A stretch of 64,000 nt of DNA from Mesostigma viride (GCA_009746045.1 RPFO01000312.1:1821639-1885638), one strand, 5' to 3'. Counted from the first letter of the stretch, positions 31,289 through 42,608 are shown. The notes: generated by a model from the sequence alone, not told the origin. Numbers and translations are program-made.

Positions 31289-34200
31289 ATGCCGATCATG
31301 GCGTCAGGCCGCTCGCAAATTCTTGTTCGGGATTTGGAGGGGCGAACTCGATGCCTTCGTTTTCCTGAAAGACAAGTCTCCGTTTGTGACGTCCTTTCTA
31401 CGATTGAGGCTGCTGATGGAGTTCCTTTTGGCGTGTATAGGCTTGTAACGGGGACAAAGTGCGTCGATGTCGGTGACTTGTTGATCGCTGATGAGAGCGG
31501 GCAGCTGCCCTCGTGCGCTGTGCTTGGGCGGCTGCTAGGTGGGAAGGGTGGTTTCGGCTCCTTGCTTCGTGGAGCTGGGGCGACTGGTAAGAAAACAACC
31601 AATTTTGACGCCTGCCGCGATCTCGGTGGCCGCCGCCTGCGCCACGTGAACGCTGAGAAAAACCTGCAAAAATGGAAGGGGGACCGCAAAGAGCGGGATC
31701 TGGAAAAGGTTGCCCTCAAGTACTGCAAGAAAATCGCAAAGGAGACTGATGAAGGCCTAAAAAAGGCAGACCTGGAAGCGGAAGAGCTTCGTCGGGCTCT
31801 GGCTGACACAAGGGGCAAAGTTCTCAGCGCGGTGGACGAGGGTATCGAGACGGCCAGGGCAAAGAGGAAGGAGCTGGCTGTTGAAGACGCAGCAGCAGCA
31901 AAGAGGGTGAAAGACTGGTAGGTATTTCCATCAATGGCCTTTTTTAATAATCTGAGTTGAGTTCCAGGGGTTGAGGGCAGTTTCTTAGTAATGATTCTCA
32001 TGTGTCATTAGGTGAGACAACCCGCACTAGGTGTGTGGCATGGCAACCTTGCCAGACGTAGATTAAATGTTATTAGATTAGTTGTCTGTGAGGGAAAGCG
32101 TGAAAAAGGGGAAGATGCACGGCTGTCTAGGAACACCGGTATGAATGGAGGACAGTCGAAGCGCAGGACTGGAAGGGTGAGAGGGAGGGGTGCTAGATGT
32201 ATTATTCCATAACGAGAATTGCGCAAGCAACGTTCTACATATGATATGAGTGTATGGCCTGTGATTTGCTCGGCAGGCTGTCATGCGTGTATTGTAAGCG
32301 TTTGCTGGGGTTGTTGGTGTGTATTTTTTTTTGCATGCTTTGGCTCATGCGCTGTCAGCTGAATTCCATAATATTCCCCCCCCCCTTCTTGTGCCATTCT
32401 AATACTTTTGGGGGATGTACCACCTCTCTGCTGCACAGTCTCCTCGGCTCGATAGTTTTTCTGTACTTGCAAATGCGTGTCATGCCGTGTCCATTTAATA
32501 CTTGCAAATGCGTGTCATGCCGTGTCCATTTAATACTTCCAAACTGGTCATGCCGTGTCCATTTAATACTTCCATGGTACTGCTTTACCATGCAACCATG
32601 ACACAAGGCCACCCACCATGACACAAGGCCACCCACCATGACACAAGGCCACCCACCATGACACAAGGCCACCCACCACGACACAAGGCCACCCACCACG
32701 ACACACAGGAGTGAGTGCCTGCCATTTTTTATGATGGCGAGTGCCCATGGGCTAACCGTGTCCCCATCCCCCTGGCGCCGAGTACTAACAGTGCAATGTC
32801 AAGTACTAACTAAGCTAACCGTGCCCCCATGTCCCTTTTCCTACCGTCCCTCTCATACACCATGGGTTGCGTATGCCAGCACCGCGTTCGAGCTGATAGC
32901 AGTAGTGTAACTACACCAATCTCGCGCCCTCCTCCCTTGGTCCCCTAAGCCCTCTATCCATGCTATCCCATGACACCAGCTCTGTGTTTGGGCTGTTAGC
33001 ATTAGGGTAACAAGTCCAATAATGCCCCTCCCCGCCCCCTGGTCTACCCTGTACGATGTTTATTGCGTATGCCAGCACCGCGTTTGAGCTGTTAGCAATA
33101 AGGTAACGATTCCAACCGTGCACCTTCTCCTCCCCCCCCCCCCACCCCTGTCTACCATGTACGATATGCGTTGCGTGCGCCAGCTCTGCGCTCGAGCTGG
33201 GCCTGAGTGAGGATGAATACGAGAGCGACAGCGAGGCGGGCAGCGATGACGACAACGATGACGCCACCGAGGTCCGTGCCTCTGGGTCCGCCTCAGCGGG
33301 TGGCAGCAGCCGCAGCGGGGGCGCGGGGCCATCGGGCAGCGACCACAGTGGCGATGGGGGTGCGGTCGCAGGCGGGCTGACGGTGGTCTCCGAGGTACAC
33401 GAGACGGCGGGGGGCCAGGAGGAGACTGGAAGGGCACACAAGGACCTGAGGGCACATGAGACGGTGAGGGCGACGGCCGCGACTGCTTCCACATCGGCCG
33501 CGGCATCCGCGGGGGCGGCACTGCAGTCAGCGGCGCCAGCGGGGGCGATGAGTGGTGGCGGCGAGCGGAACCCAACGGCGGATGATGCGGACGTGGACTT
33601 GTCGCGATACGAGACGGCGGTGGAGCTGGAGGTAAGGCGACGGGTCGAGGAAAGGCAATGGGGCCACGGTAAGGCGATGGGGGCGAGGGTGAGGGCTAGG
33701 GGGCAAGGGGGCGAAGGGGCTGGGGGGCGAAGGGGCTAGGGGGCGAGGTAAGGCAAGGGAGTGAGGTAAGGCTAGGGTGTGAGGGGGCGAGGGGGCGAGA
33801 ATAAGGGGGCGAGGGTGAGGGGGTGAGGGCGAGGTAGGACAAGGGCACGGGCAGTGGCGAGGGCACAGGCGAGGCATGGGCAAGGTAAATTACGTCACGT
33901 GCACGAGGTACGGTAGGCAGGGCTGGGTCAGGTGGCAGGTAGTCCGAGGTAGGTAGGACAAGGGCGAGGGCAAGGTGGGACAAAGGGGGGGGGGGGGGGC
34001 GGGCGGAGAGGACGGGTCTGGATGGGGGAGTGCTCTAGAACGAGGCATGCTAGAACGGTTCACTATGGGATTACGAGCGGATGATAACGATGGATCGGTA
34101 TGGGAGGATAACTATGGATTACTATGGGATGATAAGGATGGATCACTATGGGATGATAACGATGGATTGGTATGGGAGGATAACTATGGATTACTATGGG

Positions 34201-35137
34201 ATGATAAGGATGGATCACTATGGGATGATCAGGATGGATTACTGTTGGAGATATTGATGGGTTGCTATCGGATGATAATGATGGATAACTTTGGGATGAT
34301 ATTGATGGGTTACTATGGGATGATAACGATGGATTACAATCGGGTGATAATGATGGATGACATGGGTAGGCTTTTAGGGCTGGTCAGTATGATGGGGCGC
34401 TGGGATGGGTCATGCGAATGCTTCATGAGGGTGGGCGGCTGTGACTGTGTGGAGTGCGGGTGCTGTTGGAATGTGTGGCCGTAGTAAGAACTCATGTGGG
34501 GTGTGTCGGAGAGCCTTCGTGGATCTCTGTATATATACCTACCTTGGCCCCAATTGAACTGCCCAACTCTCCTTCTCCCCATCCGCAAGGGTGCCCACAA
34601 GCAACCAGCACGGGCTTCATGTTGCTTGGGCACCGCCTGGCTTCCAAATTGAGACCAACCTCAACACGTTTCTGTGCATATCCTCAATTCGTAAAAAGTG
34701 ACTGGGCTCAACCATCACCTAGCATTCCTCGTCCCGTATCCTCGGTGCCCTCCGTCCACATCCTCAGGAATCGTGATCTCACGCCATGCCCACGGTGCGC
34801 AAAGGACTGGAACATTTCCTGGGCAATTTTTCGCTCCATATCCTCCCTGTTACATGAGACATCCCTTCTGTTTCTTCTGTCCATGTCATCATCGCCCTAT
34901 CAATAACACGTAACCCTCAGTTTTAACCCCTATCTATCTCCTTGGTCCCCTCGGTCACCCTCGTCCCCGCAGGCACTGGGTCTGGACTGCCTGAAGTCGG
35001 CGCTGACATCGCGCGGCCTCAAGTGCGGGGGCACGCTGGCCGAGCGCGCGTCCCGGCTGTTCCTGCTCAAGAGCACGCCGCTCGACAAGATCGACCCCAA
35101 GCACAAGGCGCCCAGGAGGCCACCCACGGGCAAGTGA
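31289..35137 (+). CDS. SDE2: SDE2 homologue, three exons, 413 residues
   Basis: Exons 31,289-31,917, 33,184-33,631 and 34,973-35,137 (introns GTAGGT...CAG and GTAAGG...CAG); 629+448+165 = 414 codons with matching phases. Residues ~8-80 form the ubiquitin-like domain. [14 protein letters not shown] (82-95) holds the GGKGG site where a ubiquitin protease cleaves after Gly-Gly, followed by the signature [20 protein letters not shown]. Residues 130-205 are a charged helical region. Exon 2 is acidic, Ser/Ala/Gly-rich. Exon 3 is a SAP-like segment ([20 protein letters not shown]...[16 protein letters not shown]). In yeast, processed Sde2 enters the spliceosome to aid excision of certain introns; in animals it acts in replication stress. 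The start could instead be the ATG at 31,298 (better +4 G). Confidence 0.9.
32464..32706. repeat. Minisatellites in SDE2 intron 1
   Basis: Three ~36-bp units (GCGTGTCATGCCGTGTCCAT with flanks) at 32,464-32,575 are followed by about 5.5 units of a 20-bp repeat, CATGACACAAGGCCACCCAC (32,597-32,706). They are intronic and non-coding. Confidence 0.9.
32870..33200 (+). repeat. Repeated copies of the SDE2 exon 2 acceptor region
   Basis: GCCAGCACCGCGTTCGAGCT (about 32,876), ACCAGCTCTGTGTTTGGGCT (about 32,975) and GCCAGCACCGCGTTTGAGCT (about 33,070) precede the real acceptor GCCAG|CTCTGCGCTCGAGCT (33,179-33,198). Each unit is ~90-105 bases long. Only the last opens into the coding exon. Confidence 0.85.
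34065..34370. repeat. ~24-bp minisatellite in SDE2 intron 2
   Basis: Variants of GGGATGATAACGATGGATTA and GGATCACTATGGGATGATAA recur about 12 times. Upstream, 33,640-33,850 is a G-rich GGGCGAGGGTGAGG-type degenerate repeat. Confidence 0.85.
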
Positions 35138-35399
35138 GGGGCAGATGTGTGGGTACATCTCGTGACTGCGGGATGGCCTGGCCACCAAGTGGTCTTTGGT
35201 CATTAGTGCAGCAGATGAACCAGGGCTTACAGGTGAAAGAGGCAGATAGGCATACTTCAACTAGCCTGCCTTGCGTGTAGGGTTCCCAAAGTAGCTTGTT
35301 CCCCCATGGGGGGAGGGACACGGATCATGTAAACTCGTGCCATTGACCGCACGTGCGACAGTTGCGGGATGCACCGTGGGGTTGCCCCATGAATGAGAC

Positions 35400-35492
35400 A
35401 ACCAGCACAGGCCAGAAATCTGGAGAATCTGGACCATGTTACCTCGAGCCTGAGGATATCTTATCCGCATTTGTCGAGTCGTGCAGGATGAG
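35400..35492 (+). repeat. Dispersed 93-bp repeat, second copy at 56,953-57,045
   Basis: Both copies contain AGGCCAGAAATC, GAGAATC-GGACCATG, TCGAGCCTG and CGAGTCGT-CAGGATGA, and both run into AATG/ATGA-rich sequence. The spacing of a TAGCTCGAGC (A-box-like) and GTTCGAGTC (B-box-like) in the 57-kb copy is ~31 bases, so a SINE 3' end with an ATGA tail is possible but unproven. Confidence 0.6.
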
Positions 35493-35494
35493 AG

Positions 35495-36062
35495 GAATGA
35501 ATGAATGAATGAATGAATGAATGAATGAATGAATGAATGAATGAATGAATGAATGAATGAATGAATGAATGAATGAATGAATGAATGAATGAATGAATGA
35601 ATGAATGAATGAATGAATGAATGAATGAATGAATGAATGAATGAATGAATGAATGAATGAATGAATGAATGAATGAATGAATGAATGAATGAATGAATGA
35701 ATGAATGAATGAATGAATGAATGAATGAATGAATGAATGAATGAATGAATGAATGAATGAATGAATGAATGAATGAATGAATGAATGAATGAATGAATGA
35801 ATGAATGAATGAATGAATGAATGAATGAATGAATGAATGAATGAATGAATGAATGAATGAATGAATGAATGAATGAATGAATGAATGAATGAATGAATGA
35901 ATGAATGAATGAATGAATGAATGAATGAATGAATGAATGAATGAATGAATGAATGAATGAATGAATGAATGAATGAATGAATGAATGAATGAATGAATGA
36001 ATGAATGAATGAATGAATGAATGAATGAATGAATGAATGAATGAATGAATGAATGAATGAAT
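35495..36062. repeat. (ATGA)n microsatellite, about 141 units
   Basis: An uninterrupted tetranucleotide array follows the 93-bp repeat and precedes a composite retroposon-like unit that also carries an ATGA tail at 38,530. The long Ile-His-Ser open frame through it is an artefact of the repeat. Confidence 0.98.
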
Positions 36063-36711
36063 AGGTGCTGAAGCTAAGGTCCATTGGAGTGCCTTCCTAC
36101 CAGAGAAACAAGTTTATTACAATAAGTGTGTGCAGGCTTTAACAGTTGAGCCTAGCCACACCCTCAAAATCATTGTACAAGTCATTGTCAAGTTAGGCCA
36201 GTTCACCATGCTGGGGCCCAGCACATGCCCCCTTGGTCCAATCTTGTCCCCAACAGCAGCGAGGGTGGGTGGGTGGGAGCTGCAAAAAGGCCTCCCTACG
36301 TTCACCACACCACTCTAAGTACGGTGTGAAAATGGAAAACAAAGCACATGTCTCAAGGCGCCGCGCCCCCCTCAATCAAGGGCGGGCACGGTTGCCAGTA
36401 GGCACTAGTACCGGCGCACCGCCGGTCCCTTTCTCTCTCTAGTCCTAAGTAACAACAAGCACCTAACATGGTGTAGGTGACGTACGGTAGAGCTACGCTA
36501 CAGGCGGCAGATCGGCCCCCTTTGAGCCCGCCGCAACATAACTATAAAATGAGCAGATAGCTCAGAAATCCCTTTCTCTCTCTAGTCCTAAGTAACAACA
36601 AGCACCTAACATGGTGTAGGTGACGTACGGTAGAGCTACGCTACAGGCGGCAGATCGGCCCCCTTTGAGCCCGCCGCAACATAACTATAAAATGAGCAGA
36701 TAGCTCAGAAA
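36062..36711 (+). mobile_element. Deletion derivative of the 36,712-38,530 element plus a duplicated end
   Basis: It carries the same left block (36,062-36,251, beginning AGGTGCTGAAGCTAAGG) and right block (about 36,280-36,568, ending AGATAGCTCAGAAA) as its neighbour, but the ~1.35-kb interior is replaced by ~28 bases of GGGTGGGTGGG-rich sequence. The last ~140 bases of the right block are repeated at 36,569-36,711. Confidence 0.8.
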
Positions 36712-38530
36712 ATAGGTGCTGAAGCTAAGGTCCATTGGAGTGCCTTCCTACCAGAGAAACAAGTTTATTACAATAAGTGTGTGCAGGCTTTAACAGTTGA
36801 GCCTAGCCACACCCTCAAAATCATTGTACAAGTCATTGTCAAGTTAGGCCAGTTCACCATGCTGGGGCCCAGCACATGCCCCCTTGGTCCAATCTTGTCC
36901 CACATCACCATCTCTGGCCACCCAGGCCGTTTCCAGCCCTGGTGGTAGGAACGCAACCACTTGGAATGCTGGGCTCTTGTTGGCATGATGATGCCCCCCT
37001 TCCCGCCCCCGTGTGGCCGCTACGGTCTCCCGGCGGACGCAGGGCGGAGCCACATGCGTTCCCCTTCTTAGAGGGGCGCATCCCAGTGCTGCCGCTTTAG
37101 GACTTATGCCACCTGGGAACGTCTCCAGCTCACCCAACCACCATCACCAGCCCACCGGCAAAGCCGCTGGGATTTCCCGAGGGTAGAGCCACTGCCACTG
37201 GCTCCATTACCCCCCATCGTGGTGATAATGATGGCTGCGGACCTCCTAGCGCCAAGGCTCACCATCGCCATGGTGTCACGAGCCTTGGCGCAGCCGCAGC
37301 CGAGTGGAGCTTTATTATGGTATATAATGCATTTTCTTAAAACAAAGCCGGACCGCACTGCCGGGTTCCACACGCACCCCCCCTCGTGGGAGGCGCGTGA
37401 AAACGGCAAAGGCAAAGCGGAGCCCGCCGCCTTTGGGCGGGCGTAGCGGAGCCTTAGACGTTTTCACGCGCCCCCCGCGAGGGGAAAATTTTTTCCAGGC
37501 TTGCCAAGCGCTGTAGAGTTTCTTAACCAGATTTTTTGTAAGTGCGCATGAATACCCACGGTTTTCCGCAGCTTCCCACCTCTCCCTTATCGCCAAGGGC
37601 AGAAGGGGCCTGCTCGCCGGAGCGCCGAGAGGGTACAGAGTGCCTGCCGACCTCCCCATGCCGACAGGACCCCCCCCGACCCACGGCAGCCGCTGCCTTT
37701 GCTGAAAAACTGGGCAATTATGAAGAGCGCGCTCCTCCCACCAAGATTCGCTCCAGCCCCGCATCCTCCCCGAAACTCCCGTCTGGCCACAGGCCGAAAG
37801 ATCGGGTCCGCTGTCAGGCTCCTGGTAGTTATGGGCTACCCTGGCACCCCGCGCTAGCCATTTCCACGTTTAAGGCAGATTCGCCTCCACCTGTGATTCT
37901 TTCCACCGTAGCCGCTGGCCCTGGCCTGTATGGCTCCTTCCCTGACGTTGTCCGACTAAAAAACGCAGCTTCCCCAGTGTCAGGAAGCTGCTTGCCGCAC
38001 CCAGGGGTAGAGGGGAATCGTCAGTGGGCCCAGCGCCGGAAATCACACCCTTTTACTCAAATCGTAGAGCCCCCCACCCAACAACCATTACCGTGGCCTG
38101 TAACGGTAGGTGGCGATCATAAAGACTTTTATTCCAGGCCTCTCCACGCCCGGAGAGGCCGATAGCATCGTCTTACATTCAGCGCAGCCGCCATAGCGGC
38201 CAGCCGACCTTGCCAGCAAATGCTGGGATCAAGTTGCGAAGCTGCAAAAAGGCCTCCCTACGTTCACCACACCACTCTAAGTACGGTGTGAAAATGGAAA
38301 ACAAAGCACATGTCTCAAGGCGCCGCGCCCCCCTCAATCAAGGGCGGGCACGGTTGCCAGTAGGCACTAGTACCGGCGCACCGCCGGTCCCTTTCTCTCT
38401 CTAGTCCTAAGTAACAACAAGCACCTAACATGGTGTAGGTGACGTACGGTAGAGCTACGCTACAGGCGGCAGATCGGCCCCCTTTGAGCCCGCCGCAACA
38501 TAACTATAAAATGAGCAGATAGCTCAGAAA
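36712..38530 (+). mobile_element. Unclassified 1.8-kb element with ATGA tail
   Basis: The left block repeats 36,062-36,251, the interior is 36,902-38,238, and the right block is 38,239-38,530 followed directly by (ATGA)n. No RT, transposase or terminal inverted repeat was recognised. A 207-residue open frame (37,542-38,165, +) has no recognised domain. The interior carries strong inverted repeats (37,247-37,293 and 37,391-37,480). The terminal tetranucleotide tail suggests a retroposon (inference). Confidence 0.55.
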
Positions 38531-38692
38531 ATGAATGAATGAATGAATGAATGAATGAATGAATGAATGAATGAATGAATGAATGAATGAATGAATGAAT
38601 GAATGAATGAATGAATGAATGAATGAATGAATGAATGAATGAATGAATGAATGAATGAATGAATGAATGAATGAATGAATGAATGAATGAAT
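38530..38692. repeat. (ATGA)n tail, about 40 units
   Basis: It follows the right block of the 36.7-38.5 kb element directly and abuts a LINE-2 3' end fragment. Confidence 0.95.
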
Positions 38693-38838
38693 TAGACTCG
38701 TGCTCCCGTTGGGGAGTCACGGAGCATTAACCCCGATGGATGGATGGATGGATGGATGGATGGATGGATGGATGGATGGATGGATGGATGGATGGATGCC
38801 GGATGGATGGATGGTTGCAAACAGTCCTACCGGTCTTT
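38693..38838 (-). mobile_element. LINE-2 3'-terminal fragment with a GATG array
   Basis: Minus-sense LINE-2 terminus (plus strand GACTCGTGCTCCCGTTGGGG then AGTCACGGAGCATTAACC) with ~19 GATG repeats and the conserved GCAAACAGTCCTACCGGTCT. It is cut off there and followed by a second LINE-2 copy. Confidence 0.8.
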
Positions 38839-38888
38839 AATTAATTAGACTCGTGCTCCCGTTGGGGAGTCACGGAGCATTAACCCCG

Positions 38889-39701
38889 ATGGATGGATGG
38901 ATGGATGGATGGATGGATGGATGGATGGATGGATGGATGGATGGATGGATGGATGGATGGATGGATGGATGGATGGATGGATGGATGGATGGATGGATGG
39001 ATGGATGGATGGATGGATGGATGGATGGATGGATGGATGGATGGATGGATGGATGGATGGATGGATGGATGGATGGATGGATGGATGGATGGATGGATGG
39101 ATGGATGGATGGATGGATGGATGGATGGATGGATGGATGGATGGATGGATGGATGGATGGATGGATGGATGGATGGATGGATGGATGGATGGATGGATGG
39201 ATGGATGGATGGATGGATGGATGGATGGATGGATGGATGGATGGATGGATGGATGGATGGATGGATGGATGGATGGATGGATGGATGGATGGATGGATGG
39301 ATGGATGGATGGATGGATGGATGGATGGATGGATGGATGGATGGATGGATGGATGGATGGATGGATGGATGGATGGATGGATGGATGGATGGATGGATGG
39401 ATGGATGGATGGATGGATGGATGGATGGATGGATGGATGGATGGATGGATGGATGGATGGATGGATGGATGGATGGATGGATGGATGGATGGATGGATGG
39501 ATGGATGGATGCATGGATGGATGGATGGATGGATGGATGGATGGATGGATGGATGGATGGATGGATGGATGGATGGATGGATGGATGGATGGATGGATGG
39601 ATGGATGGATGGATGGATGGATGGATGGATGGATGGATGGATGGATGGATGGATGGATGGATGGATGGATGGATGGATGGATGGATGGATGGATGGATGG
39701 G
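38889..39701. repeat. (GATG)n microsatellite, about 203 units
   Basis: The array is almost perfect over 813 bases with one variant unit (GCATGG, near 39,510). It lies in the LINE-2 3' UTR. All open frames across it (Met-Asp-Gly-Trp or Ile-His-Pro-Ser repeats) are artefacts. Confidence 0.98.
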
Positions 39702-39768
39702 TGCAAACAGTCCTACCGGTCTAATCAACTAGTCTAATCAACATCTATCTACAACTAGTCTAAGCTCT

Positions 39769-40600
39769 CTACCCTAGGGGACCTGTCTGGCGTGCCTCCC
39801 ATATGTTTGCACACGCGGGCGCTTCCCCACGGGAGGGGGTTCGTTGTCCTCTAGATATGACCTGGGCCCACTTGGCCTTGTCCATCATCTTGTTCCAAAT
39901 CACGGAGAGGCCTAGCCCCCCCATGTCTGCTACTAGCTGTTCTTTGAAGGTGCGGGCCTTGCGGCCGGCGGCGAGCATTGCTGGGCCCGGCCCACGTAAG
40001 GAGGTGCCGGCCAGGCTGAGCTGGGCGCAGCCCCGCAGAGGGGCCACGTGAGGTGTCTACCTGGTTGGTGCGAGCTATGTGCCCTACTAGCTGCAGGCGC
40101 CGCTGCTTCATGGTGCTGGTGATGTATGGCATGCCGAGGTACAGGTCCTCATTGCGAACATGAGCAGCTAGCATAGCCTACTCGGAAAATGGAGCGCAGC
40201 ATGTTGGTGACCGCGCCGTCCAGCTTGCGGGCCAGGTCGGCGGTGAGGGTCCACGTCTCGGCCCCGTACGTAAGGACAGGGAGGACGAGGACCTTGAACA
40301 GGTCCTGTTTCTCTAATATCTTGCCCAGGGGCTTGCGCCACAGGGCCTGGTATTGGCGTAAAGCGTGCCAGGCGAGGGAGATGCGGTGGTCCACATCAGC
40401 CTCGCAGCTGCCGGGGGGAGGAGGCTGCCCAGCAACTTGACGCGGTCCCGATACAAGACTCCTGAGCCGTCAAGGAGAAAGAGGGCGGGCGGTGGCTGAG
40501 TGAGCCCAATTGCCAGAGCCTCTGTCTTCTTGCTGACCTCACTGCTCAAGCCCCACTGCGCGCGGGCCTTGATAGCCAGGCAGTCAAGCCACGTCTGCAC
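39769..40600 (-). pseudogene. LINE-2 reverse transcriptase C-terminal region, frameshifted
   Basis: QTWLDCLAIKA...SKKTEALAIG, MDHRISLAWHALRQYQALWR, LPVLTYGAETWTLTADLARK, VRNEDLYLGMPYI, RRLQLVGHIARTNQVDTS, then KARTFKEQLVADMGGLGLSV and KMMDKAKWAQVI: the post-catalytic part of a LINE RT. The YADD box lies upstream of the truncation. Frame changes occur near 40,170 and 40,390. Confidence 0.85.
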
Positions 40601-41022
40601 ATGAGATGAATGGAGTCGGCAATGTGGAGCCTTGAACGTTAAAAATGTGGATGGCTAACATTCAGAGCGCTATACCTAGACGGTTTAGCTAAAGAACATG
40701 CGCAATGTATAATTCTATTTTTATTTGATTGCGTAATTAATCAGTCTGTGTTCCTACCGTAACAGTACTGTAAATTTTGGCTTGGAGCGTCCCTTGACTT
40801 TTTCACCGATTTGATCGCCCCCAATTCTCAAGCTCTCAAATCACAAAAATTAAATCGTAGGTGAAAAATGAAATTTTTACAAGAGTTTCCCCATATTTTG
40901 GATTCGCCTTGCGGCACCGCAAGGGCCGCGAGGCCGCGAGCCCTATCTTACGGACTACCTACGGACTACCTCATGCGGACTGGTTGACGCGGTGTCGACG
41001 GGCCACAAGTTCTGTAACTTAC

Positions 41023-41116
41023 CAAACTTGCACCCTGCAATAGCTGCCGCGCCGTTTTCTACTTCTTTTCGTGCATGGCTTGCGTTGGGTTCATTGACGA
41101 TCGCATCAACGCTCAT
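41023..41116 (-). other. Candidate first coding exon of an unknown gene
   Basis: An ATG at 41,116 opens MSVDAIVNEPNASHARKEVE and continues to a perfect donor GTAAGT at 41,022. No downstream exon was identified, and a LINE-2 copy begins 400 bases away, so the gene may be broken or may be a chance match. The rest of 40,616-41,650 has no recognised feature. Confidence 0.25.
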
Positions 41117-41654
41117 GAATCGACGGTGCAATCCAACGGCGGAGAATAAGTTCGCCACAGCACAGCGCGACGCAACGGCTCTTTTCCATGTACAGCGTGA
41201 GATGCAAAGTCCACATCGCTGACCAGAAATTCCGTCCACTGACACCGGGGTACGTAGTACTACCAATCAGTCGCCGGCGTCGCGTCGCGCCGCGTCGCCT
41301 GCCTGAGCCCTTTTCCAGCTATCTCTGGCGGCGGCGCATTTCCGCACTCTTATTGGTCACCTTTCCGTTGTTCCGCGGACCCGTGACCTTCCTTCTGCAT
41401 AGCTGAGCGCGAAACTTTGAGAACTGAGAACCAAAACCCATCTTTTCACCGGCTTGTAAGCACCACTGCAGTGGTCACTCGATCTCCGGTCGAGATCCCT
41501 CCATGTGTATGAGGCATCACCCTCAGGCCTCAATCGGATTGAGCTACCGTGTTTACTTAATTAGGTGAGAATAACTGGTCATGTTGATGTTAGTAATTAC
41601 GCTAGCCATGCCATGCTTCCAAACACCCAAGAAAGCTGCACACAGAGGAGAATT

Positions 41655-41830
41655 AAAAATGAAATGAAATGAAATTATAACATGACTCCCTTGGGAGATC
41701 ATGTAGCACATATTCCCGTGGATGGATGGAGGGGGGACAAAGCCGCGAAACCGAACTAATCTAACTCTAAGCTAATCTAATCTAGAAAACCCTACCTATT
41801 CTACTCAGCAAACCCTACCTACTTCTACAG
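41655..41830 (-). mobile_element. LINE-3 3'-end fragment
   Basis: Third copy of the 9,432 and 17,163 sequence, with AAATGAAATT tail, hairpin variant (loop CAAG in sense), GGATGGATGG and AAAGCCGCGAAACCG. Confidence 0.8.
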
Positions 41831-41865
41831 AGGAGAATGATGAAATCATAATACCAGCGCATACA

Positions 41866-42066
41866 ATTAATTAATTTATACGTAACTGCGTCACGTGAGC
41901 ATACGTCCTCAGGAAAATGAATGTGATCGAGATGGGGTGGATGGATGTAGTTATGTCTCCTTGATGTCTAGTTCCTAGTTATGGGGTTGCGGGCACCACG
42001 TGTACGGCCCGGATCGCTATATTCATGCCAAAAGCGTAGTCACATGCACGCGGAGGCCCCACCGAC
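41866..42066 (-). mobile_element. LINE-1 3'-end fragment
   Basis: An AATT tail is followed by ACGTAACTGCGTCACGTGAG (stem with one mismatch), GTCCTCAGG and GGGCACCACG...CCCGGATCGCTAT, matching 21,485-21,680. Confidence 0.7.
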
Positions 42067-42159
42067 ACATCAATCCGACGCCGCGCCAAAGTGTCCACGG
42101 TAATTCCCGGGAAAAAACGACTGAAATTTCCGCGCGGTGCATGTTGAGTGCAAATTTCA

Positions 42160-42608
42160 TGGCGTCGAAGGCTATGGTGCGTGAAAATTTATTGTGCACG
42201 GATTACGAAGCCATTTCGCCCCAGATTTCGCTTGTTCGATCGGCATTGACGTAAGAAAGTTTATTCTGCAAAAAAAAAGGCGGCAAACTGTTATTTATTT
42301 ATTGGATACGAGGGGAAACACGCAGCTGGCCAGTTTCTCACGGCTCGAGCGCACCGACCCGTGCGTCTTCAAGGTAACCTCTAGAGTAGATAAAGACGCT
42401 TGCAACGTATCCCCACACTTTGTAACGATTCCTAACATCATTTCGAAGAAGTTGAGTGTTTGTCTTCCCTTAATTTTGCGTTTCCATGTTGCACGCAATT
42501 TTTCCGAAAAAGTCAGAATTATAGGAGCGCTGACAGGGGCAACCATGCATGTCGTGGATTTATTCGCTTTTACGCCATTTCTTGCAGATTTATGACTTCC
42601 CTTGGGGG
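42160..42608 (+). other. Candidate small exons of an unknown gene
   Basis: CAG|48 bases|GTAACC (42,326-42,373) encodes LASFSRLERTDPCVFK. TTGCAG|21 bases|GTAAAC (42,588-42,608) encodes IYDFPWG in the same phase. A possible ATG exon ending at GTAAGA (42,160-42,247) does not fit the phase. The family is not recognised. These may be micro-exons of a real gene that continues through 42,738-43,000. Confidence 0.25.

Larger units (their letters stand above)
38839..40615 (-). mobile_element. LINE-2 copy with hugely expanded 3' UTR microsatellite
   Basis: Tail and terminal motif at 38,839-38,888, GATG array 38,889-39,701, remaining 3' UTR to about 39,770, then RT C-terminal coding to ~40,600, where the copy is 5'-truncated. 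The related copy at 52,092-52,440 has only about three GATG units at the same point. Confidence 0.85.

Noticed and set aside
31258-32001. 247-residue minus-strand ORF opposite SDE2 exon 1
   Set aside because: It is the antisense of an exon with strong SDE2 signature motifs; Ser/Arg-rich composition is typical of a shadow frame.
37542-38165. 207-residue ORF as a real gene
   Set aside because: Low-complexity Pro/Ser/Arg composition without a domain, overlapped by other open frames in GC-rich repeat sequence. Left as an unassigned frame within the element.
38853-39737. Very long open frames encoding MDGW- or IHPS-type repeats
   Set aside because: They are the six frames of a (GATG)n array. The same holds for (ATGA)n at 35,495, the 43-kb array and the 63.7-kb array.
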